Of a DNA stretch of 64,000 nt, positions 43,407 to 53,436 are shown piece after piece. The notes under the pieces are model-generated. The model was not told where the DNA came from. It ran no database searches and saw only the letters and a program-made list of their open reading frames with translations. The position numbers were made by a program, and so were the translations under genes. Position 1 is the first letter of the stretch; each line of letters begins with the position of its first letter. Origin of the DNA: Cryobacterium sp. M96 (GTDB taxonomy: Bacteria; Actinomycetota; Actinomycetes; Actinomycetales; Microbacteriaceae); the NCBI RefSeq assembly GCF_002929845.1, contig NZ_PJJS01000052.1, positions 1-64,000 of the forward strand, written 5' to 3'.

Positions 43407-45263
43407 GTGAAATCAAGGCTAATTTCAGGCGCGGTAGCGATTGCGCTCGCGGCATCGATGTTGGTCCTGGGAACGGGACCAGCCAACGCCGCCACCACCA
43501 CTGCGAACCTCACCGGCCCACAAACCCCGCTCGAACTGGCGCAGGCGCTGGCGGGCGAGGGCGTGTCCGTCAGCAACGTCACCTACACCGGAGACGAACG
43601 GGCGGCGGGGACCTTCGCCGAGACCGATCCCACCGTCTTCGGCTTCGACTCGGGTGTCATCCTGTCGTCGGGCGAGGTGGCATCCATCGTCGGCCCGAAC
43701 GACGCAGACGGCACCACCACCACCTTCGGGGGCGCGGGAGACACTGACCTCACGACGCTGGCCGGATTCCAGACATTCGACGCCTCGGTGCTGAGCTTCG
43801 ACTTCGTCCCCAACGCGGCGACGGTGTACGTGAGTTACGTCTTCGCCTCTGAGGAGTACAACGAGTTCTCGAACAGTTCGTTCAACGACACCTTCGCTTT
43901 TTTCGTCAACGGCCAGAACTGCGCGACGGTGGATAACGTCCCGGTGTCGATCAACACGATCAATGGCGGCAAACCGCTGGGCACCGACCCAGTGCGCCCA
44001 CAGCTGTACCGGAACAACGATCTGAGCGATGGAACGCCAACGATAGACACGCAGGCCGACGGACTCACCGTTGGACTGGTATGCGAGTCTGCCGTCAACA
44101 ACGGCGAGACCAACACAATGAAGCTGGCCATCGCGGACGGAAGCGACACTATCCTCGACAGCTGGGTCGTGCTCAGCGCCAGCGGGATCACCACCACGAA
44201 GCCGGAGATCTGCAACGACTCGGTCGACAACGACGGAGATGGGCTCGTTGACGGTGCCGACCCTGACTGCGTGGTCTCCGGGCCAGCGGCGACAAACACC
44301 GCCTACACCGGGTCCACGACAGTCCAGTACTCCGACCCAATCGGACTGTCCGGCGTCTTGACCGACACAACGGCCGATCCCGATGCCGCCGTGAGCGGCA
44401 AGGACCTGACGTTCATCCTGGGGACGCAGTCGACCGCGGGCTCAACCGGCGCCGCCGGAACGGCCAGCGGTTCGATCGCCGTGTCGCAGCCCCCCGGGGC
44501 GTACCAGGTGACAACCTCGTTCGCAGGCGATGCAGGATTCGCAGCCTCGTCCGACACCGACTCCGTGACGGTGGCGAAGGAGGACTCCACCTTGGCCTAC
44601 AACGGCGAGACGTTGATTGCCACGATGGCCAGCACGACGTTGTCCGCCACTCTGGGTGAGCTTGACTCGACTCTCGGTGACCTGTCGAACAAGACGGTCG
44701 TCTTTACCGTGACCGACTCGAACATGGTGACGCAGACGTTCTCCGCGACGACCAACGCCAGCGGAGTGGCCAGCATCACCGTGCCGCTCGCCTCGGGCGT
44801 GTACGCGGTCAAGGCCGAGTTCGCTGGCAACGACTACTACCTGGGATCTGCGACTGCTGCCGACACGCTGGTCACCGTCCAGGCCGCCGGGGCCAAGGTG
44901 ACCGGTGGCGGTTGGACATCCATCTCGACGGGCCGTACGTCATTCGGGTTCAACGTGATCCCCGAAGCCACCGGCTTCAAGGGACAGTTCCAGTTGCGCG
45001 CCAAGGCCGACAAGGCCAAGTTCCACGGCAACACCGCGATCAGCCTGGTCGTCTCAGGGAACACGGCGACGTGGACCGGCGGCGGGAAGTGGAACGGCAC
45101 CGCGGGCTACACCTTCCAGGTGTCGGTCGTGGACAACGGGGCCTCAGGGGGGAAGAAGGGCGACACGATCAAGGTCGTGATCAAGAACCCCTCCGGTACC
45201 GTGGTCTTCACCACGGGTTCGACGCCGGTGGCCCTCAGGGGCGGCAACATCACCATCCACTGA
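43407..45263 (+). CDS. Secreted surface protein: choice-of-anchor L, Ig-like and post-COAP-1 domains
   Basis: 618 residues from a GTG at 43407, with GGGAG about 6 bases upstream. Sec signal peptide (MKSRLISGAVAIALAASMLV, cleaved after ANA). Residues about 35-260 form a choice-of-anchor L domain (FGFDSGVILSSGEVASIVG, SYVFASEEYNEFSNSSFNDT). At about 274-290 is an EF-hand-like calcium segment DNDGDGLVDGADPDC. Two Ig-like repeats follow (about 295-395 and 395-500), then a post-COAP-1 domain (KVTGGGWTSISTGRTSFGFN). No LPXTG or membrane anchor at the C-terminus, so attachment would be through the anchor-L region. Bracketed by inverted IS1182 relics. Role: probably cell-surface adhesion or matrix; inferred. 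Confidence 0.85.
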   Translation: MKSRLISGAVAIALAASMLVLGTGPANAATTTANLTGPQTPLELAQALAGEGVSVSNVTYTGDERAAGTFAETDPTVFGFDSGVILSSGEVASIVGPNDADGTTTTFGGAGDTDLTTLAGFQTFDASVLSFDFVPNAATVYVSYVFASEEYNEFSNSSFNDTFAFFVNGQNCATVDNVPVSINTINGGKPLGTDPVRPQLYRNNDLSDGTPTIDTQADGLTVGLVCESAVNNGETNTMKLAIADGSDTILDSWVVLSASGITTTKPEICNDSVDNDGDGLVDGADPDCVVSGPAATNTAYTGSTTVQYSDPIGLSGVLTDTTADPDAAVSGKDLTFILGTQSTAGSTGAAGTASGSIAVSQPPGAYQVTTSFAGDAGFAASSDTDSVTVAKEDSTLAYNGETLIATMASTTLSATLGELDSTLGDLSNKTVVFTVTDSNMVTQTFSATTNASGVASITVPLASGVYAVKAEFAGNDYYLGSATAADTLVTVQAAGAKVTGGGWTSISTGRTSFGFNVIPEATGFKGQFQLRAKADKAKFHGNTAISLVVSGNTATWTGGGKWNGTAGYTFQVSVVDNGASGGKKGDTIKVVIKNPSGTVVFTTGSTPVALRGGNITIH

Positions 45264-45271
45264 ACCGAAGA

Positions 45272-45304
45272 GTTGTGCGGCCAGCTGGGTGCTGGCCGCA
45301 CAAC
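45272..45304 (+). terminator. Strong hairpin after the surface-protein gene
   Basis: Perfect 14-bp stem GTTGTGCGGCCAGC / GCTGGCCGCACAAC with a 5-base loop TGGGT, starting 9 bases after the TGA. There is no T-run after it, so it would act as a terminator with weak U-tract or as an mRNA-stabilising hairpin. Confidence 0.8.
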
Positions 45305-45439
45305 CTCTGCGCGGGTGACGGCAATGGCTCTGACTGCGGGCTCAGCGCGGCCAGCGACGCGGAACATGGGCGGTTCTGCGCCGACACCGTCTGACCAAAG
45401 CGTAGAGACGACCAACGCCACCGCGGTGACCTATACGGG

Positions 45440-45725
45440 AAGCGCGCGCAGCGCCACAGGGGTGGCGCAATAATCGCTGTCCAATCGTGGCGGGCGCCTG
45501 CCGCGGGATCCTCGGCACAACGCGTGTCCAATCTGGTCGTCGGGCTTGGTGACCGCGAGGGATGCTGCGGTTGCATAGTTGGGTGCAGATGACCCGGCAC
45601 GGGTACGCCTTGTCCGCGCGGACCCGGTCTGGGCATCCTTGGAAGGCAACACGGAAACCTTCAGTTCGGCGAGCAGTCGGGGTAGCGCGGGGGAGTCCCC
45701 GGACTCGGCAACGGGGTCAGCGACA
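45440..45725 (-). pseudogene. IS5-family transposase remnant
   Basis: Minus-strand pieces in shifting frames: GDSPALPRLLAELKVSV, then DKAYPCRVICTQL, then PDDQIGHALCRGSRGRRPPR. These match the central to C-terminal order of IS5-family transposases (DKAYSSRxxRxxL, DQxxxRxxRGSxGGRPP). Several frameshifts; no intact gene. It ends at the start of IS1182 copy B. Confidence 0.6.
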
Positions 45726-45730
45726 CGCCT

Positions 45731-46612
45731 TAGGAGCGTGGGCCAGTCGTAGCAGTGTTTAAAACGCCGGTCGCGTTCCCGGGCTTTGGTATGGGGTCTG
45801 GAAAACTACTTGTGAGCGATTCGGATGGTCTGTTTCCCGGGACGAAGCTTGAGCATGTTGACCTGGTCGTGAATGACGGTGTTGAGGCTGGCGCTAATGT
45901 GAATAAACGGTTTTGAGTGTTCGAGCCGGCGGCGGTGATGTTGGTGCCACATCGCTGGTTGAGTGGTTGCCGCAGAATCACCTCTCTCCCTTCATCGCGG
46001 ATATCGTCGAAACCCAGCTCGACCTGACGAAGGTTTACGCGTCGTATGCAAAGGCGAAGGGACAGCCGCCGTATGACCCCCGGCTGATGGTGCGTGTCCT
46101 GCTCTACGGGTATTGCGTCGGGATCCGGTCATCGCGGGAGCTGGCACGGGTCCGCGTGGATATGGTCGCGTTTCGCTGGTTGGCCGCGCAGCAGGCCCCA
46201 GATTTTCGTTCCATTGCCCAGTTCCGGAAACGCCACCTCTCCAGCTTGGGGAACGTGTTCTTGCAGGCGTTGGAACTCGGCCGCACTGCCGGGATGGTGT
46301 CGCTCGGGCAGGTCGCGTTGGACGGCACGAAGGTGTGCGCGAACGCGTCCCTGCGCAAGGCGATGAGTCACGGTCGGTTGACAGAGAAGCAGAAGGTCCT
46401 CGCCGCTGAAGTCTCCGCGCTGCTGGCTGACGCGGACGCGATCGGCGTTGCCGAGAATGCGCGGTTCGGGAAAGACAAACGCGGCGATGAGTTGCCGCCG
46501 GAGCTCGCGCGGCGGGAGTCCCGCCTGGTGAAACTTGCCGAGGCGCGCGCTGCATTGGAGGCCGACGCGGCCGCTCTGGCTCGGAAGGACGCGGATAAGA
46601 AAGCCCGGGACA
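45731..46612 (+). pseudogene. IS1182-family element, broken copy B
   Basis: Plus-strand relic in inverted orientation to copy A. The terminal sequence TAGGAGCGTGGG at 45731 and TTTAAAACGCCGG near 45752 match copy A. Coding parts: SLVEWLPQNHLSPFIADIVE, YAKAKGQPPYDPRLMVRVLL, VALDGTKVCANASLRKAMSH and ELPPELARRESRLVKLAEAR. The transposase is cut at about 46612 after KKARDK and joined to unrelated sequence, so the catalytic C-terminal half is missing. The first codons also contain frame breaks before 45913. Confidence 0.8.
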
Positions 46613-46718
46613 AGACTTTAGTGTCGGGCTATTCATGCATGGCTACGACCTATCACAAGGCGAAATAATCCTGCTTAAAGGGTACGTAACCCCGTCGGCG
46701 AGGTCCTTACGCGGTTGG

Positions 46719-47567
46719 CTATTTCGCGAGGAATGCGAGTACGTGCTGGTTCCATTCGTCCTTGTGCGAAACGGTGACCCCGTGCGGGGCGTCTGTGATC
46801 ACGACGAGTTTGCTGCCGGCAATGGCCTCGTGAGTACGTTTGCCACTCACCTCGAATGGCACGATGGTGTCGGAGTCACCGTGGATGACCAGAGTCGGCA
46901 CCGTGATTTTCGTAAGGTCGTCGCGGAAGTCGGTAGTGGAGAATGCGGTTACGCAGTCGAGCGTCCCCTTCGGCGATGCCAGTTGAGCGATGTCGAGATT
47001 ATAGGCAATCTGCTCGGAGCTAACCTTTGGAGTGTTGACCGGGGACGGCTTGCCGGCGGTGAAGAACATCTGCAAAAATTCGTGCAGGAACGCCGGCCGG
47101 TCTCCGGTCAAGCCGTCGTGGAACCATTGAGCCAAATCGGCGTCGACGCCCCCGTCAGGGTTGTCATCCGATTTCCAGAGGTAAGGCGGCACGGCGCTGG
47201 CGAAGACGAGCTTGGCGATGCGGGCGGTGCCATAGGTACTGACGTATCGAGCGAGCTCTCCACCGCCCATCGAGAATCCGACGAGGGTGACCTCCCGCAG
47301 ATCGAGGGTATCGATCACGGCCTTCAGGTCGGCGGCGAACGTGTTGTAGTCGTACCCATCCCAAGGCTGTGACGACTGGCCGAACCCGCGACGGTCAAAA
47401 GTGATGACCCGGTAGCCGGCCTCGACCAGTGCGGGTACCTGCCCCTCCCAGGACCTACTACTCAGGGGCCAACCGTGGATCAGTACGACGGGCTTACCGG
47501 CTCCGACGTCTTCGTAGTGCAGTTCGACGTCGGGACCGTTGTGATCCGGGGCGGTGATGAAGGGCAT
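46719..47567 (-). CDS. Alpha/beta hydrolase, haloperoxidase/chloroperoxidase-like
   Basis: 282 residues from ATG 47567 (MPFITAPDHNGPDVELHYED), with GAGGAG 5-6 bases upstream. Motifs: HGWPLSSRSWEGQVPALVEA, FDRRGFGQSSQPWDGYDYNT, nucleophile GFSMGGGELARY (Ser), Asp in HGDSDTIVPFE, His in APHGV. This is the pattern of cofactor-free haloperoxidases and related esterases. Start and length are typical. It diverges from the nitrate reductase operon and shares a 420-bp spacer with it; a functional link is not evident. Confidence 0.88.
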   Translation of the reverse strand: MPFITAPDHNGPDVELHYEDVGAGKPVVLIHGWPLSSRSWEGQVPALVEAGYRVITFDRRGFGQSSQPWDGYDYNTFAADLKAVIDTLDLREVTLVGFSMGGGELARYVSTYGTARIAKLVFASAVPPYLWKSDDNPDGGVDADLAQWFHDGLTGDRPAFLHEFLQMFFTAGKPSPVNTPKVSSEQIAYNLDIAQLASPKGTLDCVTAFSTTDFRDDLTKITVPTLVIHGDSDTIVPFEVSGKRTHEAIAGSKLVVITDAPHGVTVSHKDEWNQHVLAFLAK

Positions 47568-47986
47568 GGTCTCTCCTCTTAATCGGGGCGGTTCGTTGGA
47601 GGCAATCGAAATGTGCAATAGAGACAATAGGGGTTCGCTGGGAGAACGCTGAGCTGATGAGCACAGAGGCAAACCGTGTCACCATCACCGCTCCGCGGAA
47701 GGGGCAGCTTAAAACCGTCGGACGCCGAAACGAATTGCCTGGCGAGCCGCAGCCCTCCACGCACGGCGCACTTCCTTGCGGACGCTGCTGAAGTACGTCT
47801 TCTCAACCGACGTCAGTGCGAACACTTAGCTCTACTATCCATGGCGTCCTGGATTAAGAAGTGAGGTGTTTTTGAGAAACCCGGTTCAACCCTGTTTCCT
47901 AGGATGACAGTCTCGTGTTAGGTGTTGACCATCCGCGTTCACGGGCACCACTAGCGGACTGCAAGGGCGATATATAGAATCTCACC
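47568..47986. promoter_or_regulatory. Spacer between hydrolase and nitrate reductase operon
   Basis: About 420 bases without a gene; it must hold promoters for both directions. I looked for an FNR-type box (TTGAT-N4-ATCAA) upstream of narG and saw none. A TTGACC at 47925-47930 could be a -35 element, but no well-spaced -10 is clear. A TATATA lies at 47970-47975. Confidence 0.3.
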
Positions 47987-50900
47987 ATGGCAGCTGCTCC
48001 AGTGCCTGCCGGTTTGGACGGAAAAGCGTCGGACACCATGTTGGCGCTAGGCCGTTTTTTCACTCGGTGGGACCAAACAGATGATGGGCGCGCAGTGTTC
48101 CGTGAAGGCGGGCGCAAGGGCGATGTGTTCTACCGCGACCGGTGGAGCCATGACAAGGTGGTGCGTTCCACCCACGGGGTGAACTGCACGGGGTCGTGTT
48201 CGTGGAAGGTTTACGTTCGGGACGGCATTATCACTTGGGAGTCGCAGCAGACGGATTACCCGTCGGTGGGCCCCGACAGTCCGGAGTACGAGCCGCGGGG
48301 GTGCCCCCGTGGTGCGGCGTTCAGTTGGTACACCTACTCACCCACGCGGGTGCGGTATCCGTACGCCCGTGGAGTTCTCGTCGAAATGTACCGTGAGGCG
48401 AAGGTTCGTCTCCAGGACCCCGTGCTCGCTTGGGCCGACGTTGTGGACGACCCTGAACGACGTCGTTGCTACCAGCAAGCGCGAGGGAAGGGCGGGCTCG
48501 TCCGGATTCCGTGGCAGGAGGCGATCGAAATCGCCGCCGCCGCCCACGTCCACACGATCAAGAAGTACGGTCCGGATCGGTGTTCCGGGTTCTCCCCGAT
48601 CCCGGCCATGTCTATGGTGTCGCACGCGGCGGGTAACCGGTTCATCCAGCTCATCGGCGGGGTGATGACGTCTTTTTACGACTGGTATGCCGACCTTCCC
48701 GTGGCCTCTCCGCAGGTGTTCGGCGACCAGACAGACGTGCCTGAATCAGGTGACTGGTGGGATTCCACCTATCTGATGATGTGGGGATCAAACGTTCCCG
48801 TGACGCGCACGCCTGACGCGCACTTTATGGCGGAGGTGCGGTATCGCGGCACAAAGGTGGTCGCGATCAGCCCCGACTATGCCGACAATACGAAGTTCGC
48901 CGACGAGTGGCTGCCCGCCCAGGCCGGCACTGACGCGGCGCTTGCGATGGCGATGGGGCACGTGATGCTCAAGGAATTCTTCGTCGACCGGCAGGTGCCC
49001 TATTTCAGCGGCTATGTGCGCCGCTACACAGATCTGCCCTTCCTTGTCCGGCTCGAGGAGCACGCTGGCGGTGGGCTGGTGCCCACGAAATTTTTGATGG
49101 CGGCTGACTTGCCCGACAAGGCGCATATTCCGGATGCTGCGTTTAAAACGGTCTTGCTTGACTCAGCCACTGGCGCTCCCGTGGTGCCCAATGGTTCCAT
49201 CGGCTACCGGTACGGTGAAGCGGGTAAGGGCAAGTGGAACCTCGACCTCGAGGGTGTCGACCCGGCGTTGAGCCTTCTCGACGAGTCCGTCTCAGGCCAG
49301 CCCCCGGAGACCGCTGAGATCCGGATGCCCTGCTTCGAGGCACCCTCCGGGGAGGGGTCGATCGTGACTCGCGGCGTTCCCGTCCGGCGAGTGGCCGGGC
49401 ACCTGGTAACCACGGTGTTCGACCTGATGCTCGCTCAATACGGGGTTGGGCGTCCAGGACTGCCGGGCGACTGGGCGACCGACTACGACGACGCGTCGAC
49501 GCCGTACACGCCGGCCTGGCAGGAGGAGATCACGAGCGTGCCGGCCGCCGCGTGCATCCGGGTGGCGCGAGAATTTGCCCGCAACGCTGAGGAATCGAAG
49601 GGGCGGTCCATGATCATTATGGGGGCCGGTATCTGCCAGTGGTTCCACGGTGACGCCACCTACCGTGCGGTTCTCTCGCTCGTGATGCTCACCGGATGCA
49701 TGGGGCGAAACGGCGGCGGATGGGCGCATTACGTCGGCCAAGAGAAAACCCGTCCGATCACGGGATGGATTTCTCTCGCTAACGCTCTGGACTGGAGTCG
49801 ACCGCCGCGCACCATGATCGGTACCGGGTATTGGTACATGCACACCGACCAATGGCGCTCAGATGGGTACTCGGCCGACTCGCTCAAGTCCCCTCTCGCT
49901 GATGGGCACTTCGACGGTATGCACACCGCGGACACGATCGCGCAGTCGAACAGGCTCGGTTGGATGCCGTTCTACCCTCAGTTCGACCGCAACCCGCTTG
50001 ACCTCGCCGATGAGGCGCAAGCGGCGGTGGATGCGGGGGAGGCGCCCGACGCCCCCACCTGGATCGCCGATGCCCTCAAAAGCAGGCGGCTGACCCCCGC
50101 CATCGACGATATCGACGCTCCCGAAAATTGGCCGCGCACCCTGGTGCTCTGGCGCTCCAACCTTTTCGGCTCATCTGCCAAGGGCAACGAGTACTTTTTG
50201 CGCAACCTTCTCGGCACTCACAACAACGTGATGGGTGCCGACCACATGAACGCTGCCCGACCGCGTGATGTGAAATGGCACGACGAGGCTCCGGAAGGAA
50301 AACTGGACCTGCTCGTCTCAGCTGATTTCCGGATGACGTCAACCACACTGTTGTCGGACATCGTCTTTCCGGCTGCAACTTGGTACGAAAAACACGACCT
50401 TTCCTCTACCGACATGCACCCCTTCGTGCACGCCTTCAGCCCCGCAATCGACCCACCGTGGGAGGCGAAAACCGACTTTGACACGTTTCGACTGCTCGCC
50501 GAGGAGTTTTCCCGGCAGGCGGTGACGCACCTCGGCACCCGACGGGACCTGGTCAGTGTGCCGCTGCAACACGATACGCCGGGGGAGATAGCGCAGCCGG
50601 GTGGAGTGGTGCGCGACTGGCGGAACACCGATATACCGGCGGTCCCCGGTCAGAATATGCCTGTCTTCTCGATCGTCGAACGGGACTACACCGCTATCGC
50701 GGAGAAGCTAGCCACGGTTGGACCCCTCGCGGAGGAACGCGGTTTCACCGTGAAGAACATCACCTATCGGATGGGGCACGAGATCGAGCGGCTCGCCCGA
50801 AGCAACGGGGTGATGCTCGGTGGTGCGGGGAACGGCCGCCCGGCCATCGATACCGATGCGAAGTTCGCCCAGGCCATCCTGAGCTTTTCCGGCACCACCA

Positions 50901-51715
50901 ATGGCGAACTGGCCGTGCAGGGGTTTCGCGAACTGGAAGAGCAGACCGGCATGAAGCTCGTCGACCTTGCCGAGGGATCCGAAGAGAAGCGGGTGACCTT
51001 TGCGCAGACGCAAGCGGGGCCCGTCCCTGTCATCACTTCGCCTGAGTGGTCCGGGTCGGAGACTGGTGGGCGTCGGTATTCCCCGTTCACGATCAACGTC
51101 GAGCGGCTGAAACCCTGGCACACCCTCACCGGCCGGATGCACTTCTTCCTCGACCACGACTGGATGCGCGACCTCGGGGAGGCCCTCCCGATTTACCGAC
51201 CACCGCTGGATATGCAGCGCCTGTTTGGCGAACCTCGGTTTGGCCCGAACGGAACCACCGAGATCACAGTGCGCTATCTGACTCCGCACTCGAAGTGGTC
51301 GATCCACTCAGAATATCAGGACAACCTTTTTATGCTGTCTCTATCGAGGGGAGGACCGACGGCTTGGATTAGCCCCATGGATGCGGCGGCCATCTCGGTC
51401 TCTGACAATGACTGGATCGAGTGTGTCAACTTCAACGGCGTGTACGTGTGCCGCGCCGTGGTCAGCCATCGGATGCCCGCGGGAGTCGTTTACGTCTACC
51501 ACGCGCAAGAGCGCACAATCGATGTACCCAAGTCGGAGGCGACGGGCCGCCGGGGCGGAATTCACAACTCGCCCACCCGCCTGCTCGTCAAACCCACCCA
51601 CCTCATTGGCGGGTATGCGCAGCTGTCGTACGCCTTCAACTATCTGGGCCCTACCGGCAACCAGCGTGACATGGTCACCACAATCCGAAAGCGTTCCCAG
51701 GAGGTGCGGTACTGA
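47987..51715 (+). CDS. narG: Respiratory nitrate reductase alpha subunit
   Basis: 1242 residues, the normal NarG length. Catalytic subunit of the membrane-bound nitrate reductase, reducing nitrate to nitrite on the cytoplasmic side. N-terminal [4Fe-4S] motif HGVNCTGSCSWKVYVRDG (His-x3-Cys-x3-Cys) with the last Cys in EPRGCPRGAAFSWY. The Mo-coordinating Asp region FYDWYADLPVASPQVFGDQT and TDVPESGDWWDSTYLMMWGS is intact. Start ATG 47987 matches family N-termini (RFFTRWDQTDDGRAVF follows). First gene of narGHJI-narK; its last codon overlaps the narH start region. Confidence 0.98.
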   Translation: MAAAPVPAGLDGKASDTMLALGRFFTRWDQTDDGRAVFREGGRKGDVFYRDRWSHDKVVRSTHGVNCTGSCSWKVYVRDGIITWESQQTDYPSVGPDSPEYEPRGCPRGAAFSWYTYSPTRVRYPYARGVLVEMYREAKVRLQDPVLAWADVVDDPERRRCYQQARGKGGLVRIPWQEAIEIAAAAHVHTIKKYGPDRCSGFSPIPAMSMVSHAAGNRFIQLIGGVMTSFYDWYADLPVASPQVFGDQTDVPESGDWWDSTYLMMWGSNVPVTRTPDAHFMAEVRYRGTKVVAISPDYADNTKFADEWLPAQAGTDAALAMAMGHVMLKEFFVDRQVPYFSGYVRRYTDLPFLVRLEEHAGGGLVPTKFLMAADLPDKAHIPDAAFKTVLLDSATGAPVVPNGSIGYRYGEAGKGKWNLDLEGVDPALSLLDESVSGQPPETAEIRMPCFEAPSGEGSIVTRGVPVRRVAGHLVTTVFDLMLAQYGVGRPGLPGDWATDYDDASTPYTPAWQEEITSVPAAACIRVAREFARNAEESKGRSMIIMGAGICQWFHGDATYRAVLSLVMLTGCMGRNGGGWAHYVGQEKTRPITGWISLANALDWSRPPRTMIGTGYWYMHTDQWRSDGYSADSLKSPLADGHFDGMHTADTIAQSNRLGWMPFYPQFDRNPLDLADEAQAAVDAGEAPDAPTWIADALKSRRLTPAIDDIDAPENWPRTLVLWRSNLFGSSAKGNEYFLRNLLGTHNNVMGADHMNAARPRDVKWHDEAPEGKLDLLVSADFRMTSTTLLSDIVFPAATWYEKHDLSSTDMHPFVHAFSPAIDPPWEAKTDFDTFRLLAEEFSRQAVTHLGTRRDLVSVPLQHDTPGEIAQPGGVVRDWRNTDIPAVPGQNMPVFSIVERDYTAIAEKLATVGPLAEERGFTVKNITYRMGHEIERLARSNGVMLGGAGNGRPAIDTDAKFAQAILSFSGTTNGELAVQGFRELEEQTGMKLVDLAEGSEEKRVTFAQTQAGPVPVITSPEWSGSETGGRRYSPFTINVERLKPWHTLTGRMHFFLDHDWMRDLGEALPIYRPPLDMQRLFGEPRFGPNGTTEITVRYLTPHSKWSIHSEYQDNLFMLSLSRGGPTAWISPMDAAAISVSDNDWIECVNFNGVYVCRAVVSHRMPAGVVYVYHAQERTIDVPKSEATGRRGGIHNSPTRLLVKPTHLIGGYAQLSYAFNYLGPTGNQRDMVTTIRKRSQEVRY

Positions 51716-53436
51716 TGCGCGTGATGGCTCAAATGGGCATGGTGATGAACCTCGACAAATGCATCGGGTGCCACACCTGCTCGGTGACCTGCAAACAGGC
51801 GTGGACGAATCGCGCCGGAACCGAATATGTCTGGTTCAACAACGTGGAAACCCGGCCGGGGCAGGGGTACCCGCGTCGCTACGAGGACCAGGAACAGTGG
51901 AAGGGCGGTTGGCAGCTAAACAAGAAGGGCCGACTTGTGCTGAAGGGGGGCGGACGCCTGAAGAAGCTTTTCGGAATCTTCGCAAGCCCCGTGCAGCCCG
52001 AGTTGAAGGATTATTACGAGCCCTGGACCTATGACTATAAAACACTGATCGACGCACCGCTGGGAGACGACTTCCCAGTGGCCCGCCCGAAATCCTTGAT
52101 CACGGGCGAGGACACCAAAATCAGTTGGTCGGCGAACTGGGACGACGACCTCGGCGGCGCCCCTGAGATGGGTCACCTTGACCCCATCGTGGAGAAGGTG
52201 CGGAGGGAGTCGGAAGACAAGATTAAGTTCGCCTTTGAACAAACTTTTATGTTCTACCTTCCGCGGATCTGTGAGCACTGCCTCAACCCTTCCTGCATGG
52301 CATCGTGTCCATCCGGTGCCATCTACAAGCGCGTGGAAGACGGCATTGTGCTCGTCGATCAGGACAAGTGCCGCGGCTGGCGCCAGTGCATCACCGGCTG
52401 CCCGTACAAGAAGATCTACTTCAACCACAAAACCGGCAAAGCCGAGAAGTGCACCTTCTGTTATCCGCGGGTGGAAATTGGCCTCCCCACAGTCTGCTCC
52501 GAAACGTGTGTCGGGCGCCTCCGCTATCTCGGCTTGTTCCTCTATGACGCCGACCGCGTCACCGACGCCGCAGCGGTGACGGATGTCACCGACCTGTACG
52601 AATCGCAGATGGACGTGCTCCTCGACCCGAACGACCCCGAAGTGGCCGCTGCCGCCCTCGACCAAGGCATTCCCAGCGATTGGCTGGACGCCGCACGGAA
52701 ATCGCCCGTGTACGCTCTCGCGAAGGTGTACAAGGTGGCGTTACCGCTGCACCCGGAGTATCGCACGATGCCCATGGTCTGGTACGTGCCCCCGCTGTCT
52801 CCCATTGTCGATCTCCTGAGCGAACAGGGCCACGATGCCGAAGACAACGGCAACCTCTTTGGCGCCATCGACGCGCTGCGCATTCCCGTCGAGTACCTCG
52901 CCGAACTTTTTACCGCTGGCGACACCGACAAGATCACCGAGGTTTTGCGCAAACTCGCGGCGATGCGCGCCTACATGCGCGGCATCACGATGGGACAAAA
53001 ACCTGACCCGTCGATCCCCGCGGCTGTGGGGATGACGCCAGGCAACATGTATGAAATGTACAGGCTGATGGCGATCGCAAAGTACGACGAGCGCTACGTT
53101 ATCCCCAAGGCGCACGTCGAGCAGGCGCATGACCTGGAGGAGATGGGCTGCTCGGTCGATTTCGAGGGCGGGCCGGGCATGTACGAAGACTCGCCGTTCG
53201 GGGAGGCGAGTGGTCGACCGACGCCCGTCGCCGTGGAGAACTTCTACGCGCTCAAAGATCGGCAGACTTCCGACACTCCCGCCGGCGAGCAGTCGCTCCG
53301 GGGCCGCGTAAACCTCCTCAACTGGGACGGCAACGGAAGCCCCGTGGGTTCTTTCTCCGAGAAACGCGACCAGCCGCGCGCTGCACCGCCGTCACCGGCT
53401 GATTTGCGCCCACCGACGGATGGCGGTGCGCTGTGA
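51715..53436 (+). CDS. narH: Respiratory nitrate reductase beta subunit
   Basis: 573 residues. Carries the electron-transfer clusters between NarI and NarG: CIGCHTCSVTCKQAW, CEHCLNPSCMASCPSGAI, CRGWRQCITGCPYKKIYF (with the Trp typical of the [3Fe-4S] site) and CTFCYPRVEIGLPTVC with CSETC. The reading frame begins at ATG 51715; an ATG four codons later (AQMGMVMNLDKCI) is an alternative. Slightly longer than E. coli NarH, with a basic/proline-rich C-terminal tail. Its stop overlaps the narJ GTG by 4 bases. Confidence 0.98.
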   Translation: MRVMAQMGMVMNLDKCIGCHTCSVTCKQAWTNRAGTEYVWFNNVETRPGQGYPRRYEDQEQWKGGWQLNKKGRLVLKGGGRLKKLFGIFASPVQPELKDYYEPWTYDYKTLIDAPLGDDFPVARPKSLITGEDTKISWSANWDDDLGGAPEMGHLDPIVEKVRRESEDKIKFAFEQTFMFYLPRICEHCLNPSCMASCPSGAIYKRVEDGIVLVDQDKCRGWRQCITGCPYKKIYFNHKTGKAEKCTFCYPRVEIGLPTVCSETCVGRLRYLGLFLYDADRVTDAAAVTDVTDLYESQMDVLLDPNDPEVAAAALDQGIPSDWLDAARKSPVYALAKVYKVALPLHPEYRTMPMVWYVPPLSPIVDLLSEQGHDAEDNGNLFGAIDALRIPVEYLAELFTAGDTDKITEVLRKLAAMRAYMRGITMGQKPDPSIPAAVGMTPGNMYEMYRLMAIAKYDERYVIPKAHVEQAHDLEEMGCSVDFEGGPGMYEDSPFGEASGRPTPVAVENFYALKDRQTSDTPAGEQSLRGRVNLLNWDGNGSPVGSFSEKRDQPRAAPPSPADLRPPTDGGAL

